39,640 nt of DNA from Hyphomicrobiales bacterium. Lineage in GTDB: Bacteria; Pseudomonadota; Alphaproteobacteria; Rhizobiales; Rhizobiaceae. Positions 32,348 to 39,640 of this stretch are shown here, in pieces (the first letter of the stretch is position 1; each line of letters begins with the position of its first letter). The notes below the pieces were generated by a model that was given only the letters and a program-made list of their open reading frames with translations, ran no database searches and was not told the origin of the DNA. The stretch lies in NCBI GenBank assembly GCA_900469445.1, contig UBXM01000032.1:1-39640 (forward strand), in the 5' to 3' direction. Made by a program: the position numbers and the translations under genes.

Positions 32348-33184
32348 ATGGCGCACTGTGGCAACTGTACCTCATCTCCGCAATATGACCATACGAGCGC
32401 CGGTTTCGCGGTCATAACCGGAGCATCCTCAGGCATCGGCCGAGAGCTCGCAAAGCGAGCCGCCGCTGCTGGCTTCGATCTGGTGGTGGCAGCAGACGAG
32501 GATCGAATTTACCAGGTCGCGGTCGAACTTCGTGAGACGGGCTCTATCGTTGATGCTATGTGCGTGGACTTGTCAACCACGCAGGGTGTCGATGACCTTG
32601 TGCACTTTGTCGAGGATCTGGATCGCCCGGTGGATCTATTGATCGCCAATGCCGGCATTGATTATGGTGGAGCTTTCGTTGAAACGGATCTATCGCAGAC
32701 ACTTGCAGTGATCGATACAAACATTAGAGGGACGATATCCCTTATCTATCGCGTTGCCAAAAGGATGGGCGCACGGGGCACCGGCAAGATCCTTGTCACC
32801 GCCTCGATAGTCAGCGCGCTGCCCGGGCCCTTTCATGCGACCTACTGCGCTACAAAAGCCTTCCTGTATTCGTTCGCACATGCGCTACGGTACGAGTTGA
32901 GGGATAAAGGCGTGTCCGTTACCTGCCTGATGCCTGGAGTGACCGACACCGCTGTCTACGAGCGGGCAGGGATGCAAAACACGTGGGTCGGGCGCTTACG
33001 GAAAGAAGATCCCGCATTTGTCGCCCGAAAAGCTTTCGAGGCGCTTTTAACTGGAAAGGCCGTGGCGGTACCTAGCCTTCTGAATAAGATCTTGACGAGC
33101 CTTGCCGCGATCACGCCGGTAGCCCTTCTGACAGCGATCCACGCGGTAGCGACCCGGCCTAGAAAATCAGGCGAGCCGCAGTGA
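32348..33184 (+). CDS. classical short-chain dehydrogenase/reductase
   Basis: A 278-residue SDR. The cofactor motif TGASSGIG is at about 25-32, the NAG motif is LLIANAGIDYGG, the catalytic Ser is in VTASIVSALPG and the Tyr/Lys pair in TYCATKAF. The C-terminal extension after LMPGVTDTAVYERAG is longer than average and ends in a hydrophobic stretch (ITPVALLTAIHAVA) that may touch the membrane. The ribosome binding site is weak and the gene is only 8 bases from the previous one, so it probably shares its transcript. Substrate unknown. Confidence 0.9.
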   Translation: MAHCGNCTSSPQYDHTSAGFAVITGASSGIGRELAKRAAAAGFDLVVAADEDRIYQVAVELRETGSIVDAMCVDLSTTQGVDDLVHFVEDLDRPVDLLIANAGIDYGGAFVETDLSQTLAVIDTNIRGTISLIYRVAKRMGARGTGKILVTASIVSALPGPFHATYCATKAFLYSFAHALRYELRDKGVSVTCLMPGVTDTAVYERAGMQNTWVGRLRKEDPAFVARKAFEALLTGKAVAVPSLLNKILTSLAAITPVALLTAIHAVATRPRKSGEPQ

Positions 33185-33318
33185 CGAACCGTCGCTAAAG
33201 CACCATTTGAGCTTAAGGGAGCTGCTCAACCCTGGGGGCCAATATCGAGATCCCATGGGGAAGCCTACCGGCGTTTCTAACAAGAGCGGTCTTGCACCGT
33301 ACGTAAGGGTGCGCCGTT

Positions 33319-33343
33319 GGAACTACTCTCAAGACCAGCGGTT
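33319..33343 (+). promoter_or_regulatory. predicted stress-sigma promoter of the SDR-treZ-malQ unit
   Basis: GGAAC (33319-33323), 16 bases, GGTT (33340-33343). The transcript would start near 33350, 26 bases before the SDR ATG at 33376. Confidence 0.6.
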
Positions 33344-33375
33344 ACACTGACCGCCTCATCAACCGGGAGTTCTTA

Positions 33376-34152
33376 ATGAAATCGGCAATCGCCCTCGTCA
33401 CTGGAGCAGGATCAGGTATCGGGAAAGCAGCAGCGCTAGCTCTGGCAGCAGATGGTTTGAAGATCGGCGTATTAGGACACACACTGGAAGATATTTCTTC
33501 AACTGTGAACGAGATTCAGGAAAGCGGAGGAGATGCCGTCCCACTGCTGGCAGATGTGGCAGATGAAGCCCAGATGGCTGTGGCCGTTCGACAGCTCGTT
33601 GAGCAATATGGACGACTTGATGTCGTCGTCGCCAATGCTGGCATCAACGGCGTGTGGGCGCCGATCGACGATCTGACGCTTGCCGAATGGAACGACACGA
33701 TCTCGGTCAACCTTACTGGCACGTTTTTGACGATCCACACAGCCGTGCCCGAACTCAAGCGCTCGGGCGGCGGCTCAATAATCGTTGTGTCGTCTATAAA
33801 CGGCACGAGGACGTTCACGACGCCTGGTGCGACAGCCTATACGGCGACCAAGGCGGGACAGGTCGCCATGGTGCAGCAGCTTGCCCTGGAACTTGCACGC
33901 CATCACATCCGCATCAACGCTGTGTGCCCCGGCGAGATCGATACGAATATTGATACCAATACCAAGCTGCGAAAGGAAGATGAAACGGCGATACCAGTCG
34001 TGTGGCCCGACGGACAGGTCCCCATCACTGGAGGGCGTCCAGGCCGCAGTGAAGATGTTGCAGACGTCATCGCCTTCCTTGCATCAGACAGGTCCCGGCA
34101 TATTACCGGCTCACCAATTTGGGTCGATGGCGGTCAAGGTCTGCTTCGCTAA
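33376..34152 (+). CDS. classical short-chain dehydrogenase (3-oxoacyl/sugar dehydrogenase type)
   Basis: A 258-residue SDR with TGAGSGIG (9-16), VVVANAGINGVW, VVSSINGTR (catalytic Ser) and AYTATKAG (Tyr, Lys). The C-terminal VDGGQGLLR is typical. GGGAG precedes the ATG by about 8 bases. The stop overlaps the ATG of the treZ remnant as TAATG, so it led a translationally coupled operon with treZ and malQ. It sits behind a predicted stress-sigma promoter. The substrate is unknown; glucose dehydrogenase-like enzymes are among possible relatives. Confidence 0.92.
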   Translation: MKSAIALVTGAGSGIGKAAALALAADGLKIGVLGHTLEDISSTVNEIQESGGDAVPLLADVADEAQMAVAVRQLVEQYGRLDVVVANAGINGVWAPIDDLTLAEWNDTISVNLTGTFLTIHTAVPELKRSGGGSIIVVSSINGTRTFTTPGATAYTATKAGQVAMVQQLALELARHHIRINAVCPGEIDTNIDTNTKLRKEDETAIPVVWPDGQVPITGGRPGRSEDVADVIAFLASDRSRHITGSPIWVDGGQGLLR

Positions 34153-34798
34153 TGACACAGATTACTCGGGACAACAAAGTTGATGTTTTGATAGATTATG
34201 CTTTTGGTCCCGTTATCTTGGATCACTGTGTTGAGTTACGGCTCTGGGCTCCGTTGACAAAGGACGACTTGCTCATCACTGGGGAGACACATCCCTCAGC
34301 AATGGAACGCTCAGCAGACGGATGGCATCGCTGCTTTGTCGCCGGTGCCCGGCCGGGAAAACGCTACAAGTTTGCGTTGTCAAATGGATCCGAGGTGCCG
34401 GACCCGGCAACACGACATCAGCCTCAAGACGTTAACGGTTCCAGTGAATTCATGGATCTCAAGTCCCTCGGGTCGACGGTGGATGATTGGTCGGTAGAGC
34501 CCTTGGAAAAAAGCGTCATCTACGAACTGCATATCGGCTCTTCCACGGCACAGGAAACGCTTCGCGCAGTGATCGAAAGGCTAGCGCACCTTGCACAAGA
34601 CACCTCGGGTAATGGCATTAACTATGATGGCGACGGGGCGCGGGCAGAGAGTATGTCATTCATAACGCGCTCTACTGGATCAGGGGCTCCAGGTTTGACG
34701 GACATCGGTTTCCTCTTAATTCGGCTAGCGAGACTATGTTTGCTTATGTCCGTGCGTTCGAGGCATCAGCCTCGCTCCGGAATAATGTTGCCCGATAA
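34152..34798 (+). pseudogene. treZ: malto-oligosyltrehalose trehalohydrolase, internally deleted
   Basis: The first 155 or so codons are a normal TreZ start: the E-set domain (CVELRLWAPLTKDDLL, VPDPATRHQPQDV) and the barrel entry EKSVIYELHIGSST. After ERLAHLAQ the sequence jumps to GNGINYDGDGA, about 70 residues further on in normal TreZ proteins. It is then shifted in frame: the neighbouring frame carries REYVIHNALYWI and SRFDGHRF. That frame ends at 34798 after an unrelated-looking tail, implying a second deletion that removed the rest of the catalytic barrel. The protein cannot release trehalose. The frame from the ATG alone would run on to 34838. Confidence 0.8.
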
Positions 34799-34813
34799 TA
34801 TAGGGGAGACACC

Positions 34814-36643
34814 ATGGGTTCGCATCTCGACCAACTAGCCAGGCATCATGGGATCAGCCCGACGCGGCCGTCCCCTGATAATGTGGAAGTCCCCGTTTCC
34901 GACGAAACGAAATGGAAGGTCCTTGCCGCCTTGGGCGTGAACCAAAAATCTGTCGTTACAGTGCTGAAGCAGCAGTCGTCAAAGACAATCCCCAAATCGT
35001 ATTTGCCGAAAGCCCTCAAGCAGGGACGTGTCTGGGGCATCAGCCTCCAGCTCTACGAATTGCGCTCTAAGCGCAACTGGGGGATCGGAGACTTCGAAGA
35101 CCTGGCCGGCATGATTAGGTTTGGCTCCTCGCTGGGCGCCGATTTCATCGGGCTTAACCCGCTGCATGCACCATTCCTCGCCGACCCGGATCGCTGCAGC
35201 CCCTACGAGCCGTCCAACCGGCAGATGCTGAGCCCTCTCTATATCGCGGTCGATAAAGTCGCTGGCTTCAAGAACAGCCCGCAACTGGAAAGGCGATTAC
35301 ACTCATTGCGGCAAACCGACCTGGTCGATTATGTCGGCGTTGCCGAGGTCAAACTCGCAACATTACGGGAAATCTGGCGTTCGCAGAAGGCGTCTACGAT
35401 CGCCACCATCGACGGCGAGAGTTTCAACGACTTCATTCAAGCGGGTGGAGACGTTTTGCGACGACATGCACTTTTTGAGAGCCTGTCGTCGTTCATGGTA
35501 GAACACGGAATTGGTGCAGGCTGGGAGGCCTGGCCGGTCGAATACCGGACACCCGATGGCCCCGAAGTCGCTGAATTTTCACAGGCCCGCGCCGACGACA
35601 TCCGATTTCACATGTGGTTGCAATGGCTGGCACACCGGCAGCTCAGCAAGGCAGCCGCGGGGGCACATGACGCAGGCCTCAAGATAGGCCTTTATCTCGA
35701 TCTTGCGGTCGGAGAAGCAATGGACGGGTCTGCCACCTGGGGTGAGCAAGACGCCTACATTTCTGGCGCTACAATCGGAAGCCCGCCTGACCCATTCGCG
35801 ACCGAAGGGCAGGACTGGCATCTGGCGGCATTCCACCCTTACAAAATTGCGTCTGGCAAGCAATCTCCATACAGGCGGATGGTGACCGCAGCTATGCGTT
35901 ATGCGGGCGCCGTCAGGATCGATCATGCCGCGGCGCTGCGGCGTTTGTACTTGGTGCCGCGGGAGAGTGCGCCGGACAGCGGCGCCTATGTAAACTACCC
36001 GCAAGACAAGCTCCTAAATATCCTGGCAGACGCATCGGCAGAGTTCCGCTGCGTCGTTATTGGGGAAGATCTCGGCATGCTGCCTGAGGGACTGCAGGAG
36101 GATCTGGCTGAAGCCCAGATCTTATCCTATCGCATCCTTTCCTACGAGCGGGAGGACGATGGCTTCAAGCCGGCAAACGCCTATCCCCGGCTCTCGCTTG
36201 CGTGCATTTCGACGCACGACCACCAAACGTTGGCCGGCTGGTGGCGTGGCGCCGACATCAAGGCACGGGCTGATCATGGGATCGTTCCTCCCGATGTGAG
36301 CGCGGAACATGTCGAAGAACGGAGGCACGAGCGCGAGGACCTGCAACACGTCCTCCACGAAGCGGAGGCAGAGCCGCCGCATCGTCTGCCGTCCCCGACC
36401 GCGAATGACAAAAAGCTGAAAGACCTGGTGGTCAGCGCACATCGTTTCATAGCGAAGACGGCGTCGGCACTCGTCTCAGTGCGGCTGGCCGACATGACTG
36501 GCGAGAAGCACCCGACAAACATTCCCGGTACAAGTGATAGTTACCCAAATTGGAAGCCGAAGCTAAGCGTATCGTGTGAGGAGCTAAATAATCTGCCACT
36601 CATTCGAGAGATCGCAGATGTGATGCGGCAAGAGAGATCCTGA
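34814..36643 (+). CDS. malQ: 4-alpha-glucanotransferase (amylomaltase)
   Basis: A 609-residue GH77 enzyme that transfers alpha-1,4-glucan segments between maltodextrins in the cytoplasm. A GVNQKSVV N-terminal region leads to the barrel (WGISLQLYELRSKRNWGIGD, GADFIGLNPLHA, RCSPYEPSNRQML). Catalytic residues are visible: Asp in VRIDHA, Glu in VVIGEDLGM, and Asp in STHDHQTLAGWW. The C-terminus PTNIPGT..YPNWKPKL is complete. GGGGAG is 8 bases before the ATG. In rhizobia malQ typically sits between treZ and treY; here treZ is destroyed and treY is missing, so malQ has lost its pathway partners. Confidence 0.95.
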   Translation: MGSHLDQLARHHGISPTRPSPDNVEVPVSDETKWKVLAALGVNQKSVVTVLKQQSSKTIPKSYLPKALKQGRVWGISLQLYELRSKRNWGIGDFEDLAGMIRFGSSLGADFIGLNPLHAPFLADPDRCSPYEPSNRQMLSPLYIAVDKVAGFKNSPQLERRLHSLRQTDLVDYVGVAEVKLATLREIWRSQKASTIATIDGESFNDFIQAGGDVLRRHALFESLSSFMVEHGIGAGWEAWPVEYRTPDGPEVAEFSQARADDIRFHMWLQWLAHRQLSKAAAGAHDAGLKIGLYLDLAVGEAMDGSATWGEQDAYISGATIGSPPDPFATEGQDWHLAAFHPYKIASGKQSPYRRMVTAAMRYAGAVRIDHAAALRRLYLVPRESAPDSGAYVNYPQDKLLNILADASAEFRCVVIGEDLGMLPEGLQEDLAEAQILSYRILSYEREDDGFKPANAYPRLSLACISTHDHQTLAGWWRGADIKARADHGIVPPDVSAEHVEERRHEREDLQHVLHEAEAEPPHRLPSPTANDKKLKDLVVSAHRFIAKTASALVSVRLADMTGEKHPTNIPGTSDSYPNWKPKLSVSCEELNNLPLIREIADVMRQERS

Positions 36644-36746
36644 ACTGAGTCAGATACGCAAGCCCATGGGTAGTCAATGTATCCCATCGACATATACTTG
36701 GCTACGCATTCCTTTGGCATTTCCCGTTTGTAAATTCCGAGGGAGT

Positions 36747-36865
36747 ATGTCATCAAGAATGATGCGGTATTCCAGAGTAATCGTAGCAAGGCTGTGCGGC
36801 TACCGAAGGCCGTCGCTCTTCCAGATGATGTAAAGCGTGTCGAGATCGTCGTTGTTGGGCGCATC
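36747..36865 (+). pseudogene. vapB: vapB antitoxin, 5' part split by an insertion sequence
   Basis: After GAGGGAG the ATG at 36747 reads MSSR, then a one-base loss shifts it. The restored frame is NDAVFQSNRSKAVRLPKAVA and DDVKRVEIVVVGR, the AbrB/VapB-type DNA-binding half (VRLPK). It stops abruptly at the insertion element and resumes at 38239 (see the 3' part). Confidence 0.8.
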
Positions 36866-36877
36866 TATGGACGCCCC
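36866..36877 (+). repeat. left inverted repeat of the IS1111-like element
   Basis: TATGGACGCCCC, reverse complement of the 12 bases at 38225-38236. Confidence 0.75.
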
Positions 36878-37085
36878 CGACTTTGCGAGGGTAAACTAGC
36901 TGCCTTGGCAATACCTGCGGCTGCGGTCATCTTTTCGGCCTCTAAATGTGTCGCACCCTGCGACCCCCGCTTTGATGGTAGATCCGCAAACCAGCTCCCA
37001 ATCACTCGACACGAACTCGAAGTTCGATGCGCCCAACGGGCTCTGCTGGTTCCCGGTTTAGCCCGGCTTTGCCATCACTTGCTTT

Positions 37086-38168
37086 TTATCCTCGAAACCA
37101 CATCGACCAGTGCAGGTCGAATTCGAAACTTGAGCTTACGGTCACGCTGCCCTCATTGTCGCGCCTTGGATGCCCATAGGTTCCACCGAACATAAGCAAC
37201 GCCCAAACTACGCGAGCAGTTTTATTTGCAATCGCGACAGCCGCAACATTTGCGGGGCGACGGTCCCTTAGCTTCGAAAGCCAAACCCAAGAACGACTGC
37301 GCCAGCGCATGATTGAACGGCTGCCATGGACCAACAGCCTGCGAAGATAACCGTCTCCGCGCTTGCTAATTCCGCCAAGGTTCTCTTTACCTCCCGTGGA
37401 ATGCTGCCTCGGGACCAGCCCAAGCCAAGCCGCAAAATGCCGACCCGATTTGAAGTCGGACGGCTCTCTCATGGATGACACCAAGGCCGTCGCCGTAACT
37501 ACACCGACGCCAGGAATCGTCAGCAATCTCCGGCAAGCATCACTGCCCCTTACGATCCTCATAAGATCCTGATCGATGCGGAAGAGCTTCGCCTTCGCCT
37601 CCCTCAGTTGTTCGACTAGATAGCTCAAGGGGTGGCGAGCGACGGCGGGTAGTTCGTCAAATTCTTCGTCCTCGATCAGTTTTGTAAGAAGGCCAATGTT
37701 GTGAGCGCGGTTGGGAGCAATGATGCCGAATTCGCAAGGTGGCCACGGATTGAATTGATGAGTTGTTCCCGTTGACGGATTAGCATCTCCCTAACCCGAT
37801 GCAGGACCAGAACTACCTGTTGCATCTCTTCTTTGATCGGCACGAGCGCATCGTCGGTCGGGTGACTGCCTCACAGATCGCCTCCGCGTCAGCCGCATCG
37901 CTCTTGTTCGTCTTCACGTAAGGGCGGACGTATTGCGCCGGGAGAAGACGAACGTCGTGACCAATGTCACGAAGTAATCTGGCCCAAAAATGAGAACCGG
38001 GGCATGCTTCGAGCGCGACTAGGGCTGGCGGAAGCTTCCCAAAGAATGCTCTACCTCTTCACGTCTGAGCTTGCGCCGAATGACAGCTTTACCTGTGGCA
38101 TCTGCCCCGTGAACTTGGAAAACAGACTTGGCGATATCGAGACCAACAACACTGACTTGAGCTTCCAT
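37086..38168 (-). pseudogene. IS110/IS1111-family DEDD transposase, multiply frameshifted
   Basis: The ATG at 38168 starts MEAQVSVVGLDIAKSVFQVH, the conserved RuvC-like beginning with the first Asp. At about 38060 a base loss after REEVEH throws the frame; the next frame restores PPALVALEACPGSHFWARLL and TNKSDAADAEAICEA with the later Asp residues. Further breaks lie near 37850 and 37725. The C-terminal half (RRLLTIPGVGVVTATALVSS, AWLGLVPRQHSTGGKENLGG, SKRGDGYLRRLLVHG) is intact up to 37086, with the catalytic Ser-bearing domain. At least three frameshifts make it inactive. Confidence 0.88.
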
Positions 38169-38224
38169 GATGAATCTCCTGGTTGATACGCCTCCATCAT
38201 CCATCGCGGCTGGCTTCGGCGGAA

Positions 38225-38236
38225 GGGGCGTCCATA
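38225..38236 (-). repeat. right inverted repeat of the IS1111-like element
   Basis: GGGGCGTCCATA, reverse complement of 36866-36877. Confidence 0.75.
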
Positions 38237-38238
38237 CC

Positions 38239-38359
38239 ATCACTCGCATTATTGCTCCCGTCGGCGAGTCTGGGATAGCTGGTTTGACGGCGCCGCCGCG
38301 ACGTCCGACTTTTGAACGAACGTGATCAGCCTGCGTTGCCGGAGCGCGAGGCGTTCTGA
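38239..38359 (+). pseudogene. vapB: vapB antitoxin, 3' part
   Basis: Directly after the element the vapB sense resumes as TRIIAPVGES, then in shifted frames DSWFDGAAATSDF and LNERDQPALPEREAF, the toxin-binding tail of VapB. Two single-base losses break it (near 38272 and 38312). Its TGA (38357-38359) overlaps the vapC ATG as TGATG, preserving the original operon junction. Confidence 0.8.
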
Positions 38360-38760
38360 TGTTGAAATACATGTTGGACATCAACATTTGCATCTTCACC
38401 ATCAAGAACAAACCAGAGCACGTCGAGATGCGTGCAAGCGCCACCAAGGTCAGCTTTGTATGAGTTCGGTCAGCCTGATGGAGCTGATATATGGGGCAGA
38501 GAAATCGGCTAGCCCAGAACACAACTTGGCCCTCGTCGAGGGGTTCGCCGCCCGTCTGGGAAGTGCTGTCTTATGACGAGCTAGCTGCGACCCATACCGG
38601 CCCGTTGTGTGCTGAACTTGCACGAAACGGAACGCCCATACGTCCATATGATCAGCTCAAGGCTGGACACGCTCGGTCGCGCGGCTTGATCGTGGTGACG
38701 AACAACCGCGGCGAGTTTGACCGCGTGGCCGGATTGCGCGTCGAAGACTGGACCATCTGA
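38359..38760 (+). pseudogene. vapC: VapC PIN-domain toxin, frameshifted twice
   Basis: The ATG at 38359 starts MLKYMLDINICIFTIKNKPE, the VapC opening with the first catalytic Asp (consensus MLDTN; here DIN). Near 38425 the frame slips, and the continuation is CKRHQGQLCMSSVSLMELIY with the conserved Glu. An extra base near 38562 causes a second slip, after which EVLSYDELAATHTGPLCAEL and PYDQLKAGHARSRGLIVVTN finish the fold up to TGA at 38760. The intact ancestor was a roughly 133-residue endoribonuclease toxin. Its antitoxin is also disrupted, which is only tolerable if the toxin is dead. Confidence 0.85.
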
Positions 38761-39202
38761 CTCACTGCGATGTAACCGGCTGGGTTAGACAAAAATCTAC
38801 TCCGTTAGCGGTTCTACTCCAATCAAGACCTTATTTGCTGTCGAGCTTTCCGGCGAAGTCGGATCAGTCCGAGGTGTCCGTACCAGGCTAAAAGGCGGGT
38901 TCCCGTCTGCAACTGCACGGTCGCTTTGTATTGTTTCGCAAAGTGCAATGAATTCGATATGATTCTCTCAATTGTGGGTGTGATCTTCTGGCGGCAATAA
39001 TGCACCTGTCAGACGAACACGGCGTCGCCTGAAGTTTTCAATGACGAAATCGCAGGACGCGAGATGACCACGACCTTCATCCCAGGACACGCTTAGATGC
39101 ATTGCTGACCGCAGATGCAGCAGCGGCCGCATTGTCGCTGCCGTTCGCAGCTCAGCGCCCGATGCTGCATCCACCAATCACCCCGCTGAAGGAAACCAGA
39201 CC
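38761..39202. other. intergenic, nothing recognised
   Basis: About 440 bases. Minus-strand frames of about 60-70 codons here (38823-39005, 38968-39177) have no ribosome binding site or motif. No stress-sigma consensus precedes the hydrolase. Confidence 0.4.
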
Positions 39203-39640
39203 ATGAGCACCATCACCACCAAGGACGGCGTCGAAATCTTCTACAAGGACTGGGGTCCGAAGGATGCGCAGCCGATCGTTTTCCACCACGGCTGGCCGCT
39301 GTCGTCCGACGATTGGGATGCGCAGATGCTGTTCTTCCTCTCCAAGGGGTATCGCGTTGTCGCCCATGACCGCCGTGGCCATGGCCGCTCAGCCCAGGTT
39401 ACGGACGGTCACGACATGGACCATTACGCCGCCGACGCTTTTGCCGTCGTCGAACATCTCGACCTGAAGAATGCCGTCCATATCGGTCACTCGACCGGCG
39501 GCGGCGAAGTTGCCCGTTATGTCGCTCAGCACGGCCAGAAGGCCGGCCGCGTCGCCAAGGCGGTTCTCGTCTCCGCCGTCCCGCCGCTGATGCTGAAAAC
39601 CGATGCGAACCCGGAAGGCCTGCCGATGGAAGTGTTCGAC
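39203..39640 (+). CDS. alpha/beta hydrolase, non-heme chloroperoxidase type (partial, runs off window)
   Basis: The first 146 residues of a roughly 275-residue enzyme, starting MSTITTKDGVEIFYKDWGPK. It carries the oxyanion-hole motif HHGWPLSSDDWD, the strand YRVVAHDRRGHGRS, and the nucleophile elbow GHSTGGGEVARYV (Ser about 98). This pattern marks cofactor-free haloperoxidases/esterases that generate peracids. The catalytic Asp and His lie beyond the window. A GAAGGAAA ribosome binding site is 9-12 bases before the ATG. Codon use is strongly GC3-biased and typical of conserved rhizobial genes, in contrast to the eroded sequence to its left. Confidence 0.9.
   Translation, partial: MSTITTKDGVEIFYKDWGPKDAQPIVFHHGWPLSSDDWDAQMLFFLSKGYRVVAHDRRGHGRSAQVTDGHDMDHYAADAFAVVEHLDLKNAVHIGHSTGGGEVARYVAQHGQKAGRVAKAVLVSAVPPLMLKTDANPEGLPMEVFD

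Larger units (their letters stand above)
36866..38236. mobile_element. IS110/IS1111-like insertion sequence inside vapB
   Basis: A 12-bp inverted repeat bounds it: TATGGACGCCCC (36866-36877) and GGGGCGTCCATA (38225-38236). Sub-terminal repeats of this length mark the IS1111 subgroup. ATC adjoins the left end and occurs just outside the right end (two bases farther out), consistent with a 3-bp duplication or element end. The 1.37-kb length is normal. The transposase is in minus orientation and broken. Confidence 0.8.

Noticed and set aside
36794..37195. 133-residue plus-strand ORF running from vapB into the insertion element
   Set aside because: It is a chance read-through: the first part is vapB and the rest is antisense to the transposase end.
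1..39640. CRISPR array, tRNA or rRNA genes, plasmid replication or conjugation genes
   Set aside because: No regularly spaced repeats, RNA gene cores or rep/par/tra-like proteins were seen on either strand.

Overview
The window looks like an accessory replicon or island of a member of the Rhizobiales (Rhizobium/Agrobacterium/Sinorhizobium type). The pointers are an HWE-type histidine kinase, DUF982 proteins, a small heat-shock gene behind a ROSE-like RNA thermometer, a treZ-malQ arrangement, and repeated GGAAC-N16-NGTT promoters of the alphaproteobacterial general stress response (EcfG/RpoE2 sigma). No rRNA, tRNA or CRISPR array was recognised. Everything was read by eye; no database search was run.

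Layout. 1-5.3 kb: a decayed margin with an integrase stub at the left edge, a shattered IS481 transposase, two small lipoproteins, several tiny stress-type peptides and a candidate small RNA with its own terminator (about 4514-4600). 5.4-11.8 kb: an HWE kinase, hsp20 with its thermometer, two DUF982 genes (one frameshifted) and a chrB-chrA chromate operon. 12.2-18.5 kb: signalling genes, namely a CHASE4-GGDEF-EAL protein, an ECF sigma pseudogene, a KaiC-like ATPase with a receiver protein, and a stand-alone protein resembling the RNA polymerase alpha C-terminal domain.

18.5-31 kb is the most striking part. A divergent two-wing sugar locus has a zinc-type dehydrogenase and a Gfo/Idh oxidoreductase leftward. 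Rightward it has an epimerase, a glycoside hydrolase-epimerase fusion, a GT4 glycosyltransferase, three tandem CgeB-like glycosyltransferases, a UDP-xylose-synthase-like decarboxylase and a methyltransferase. Most junctions are ATGA overlaps. Each wing begins with its own predicted stress-sigma promoter. I read this as a stress-induced pathway for an uncharacterised, probably pentose-containing and methylated glycan or glycoside.

31-39.6 kb: small stress-type genes, two short-chain dehydrogenases, and the remains of a trehalose operon (treZ gutted, malQ intact, treY absent). These are followed by a vapBC toxin-antitoxin locus split by an IS1111-like element with a 12-bp inverted repeat, and the start of a chloroperoxidase-type hydrolase that runs off the right edge.

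The unifying theme is nine GGAAC-N16-NGTT sites, each on the correct strand a short distance upstream of a gene. They tie together the sugar locus, the trehalose remnant and many tiny genes as one stress regulon, beside many gene remains in different stages of decay.
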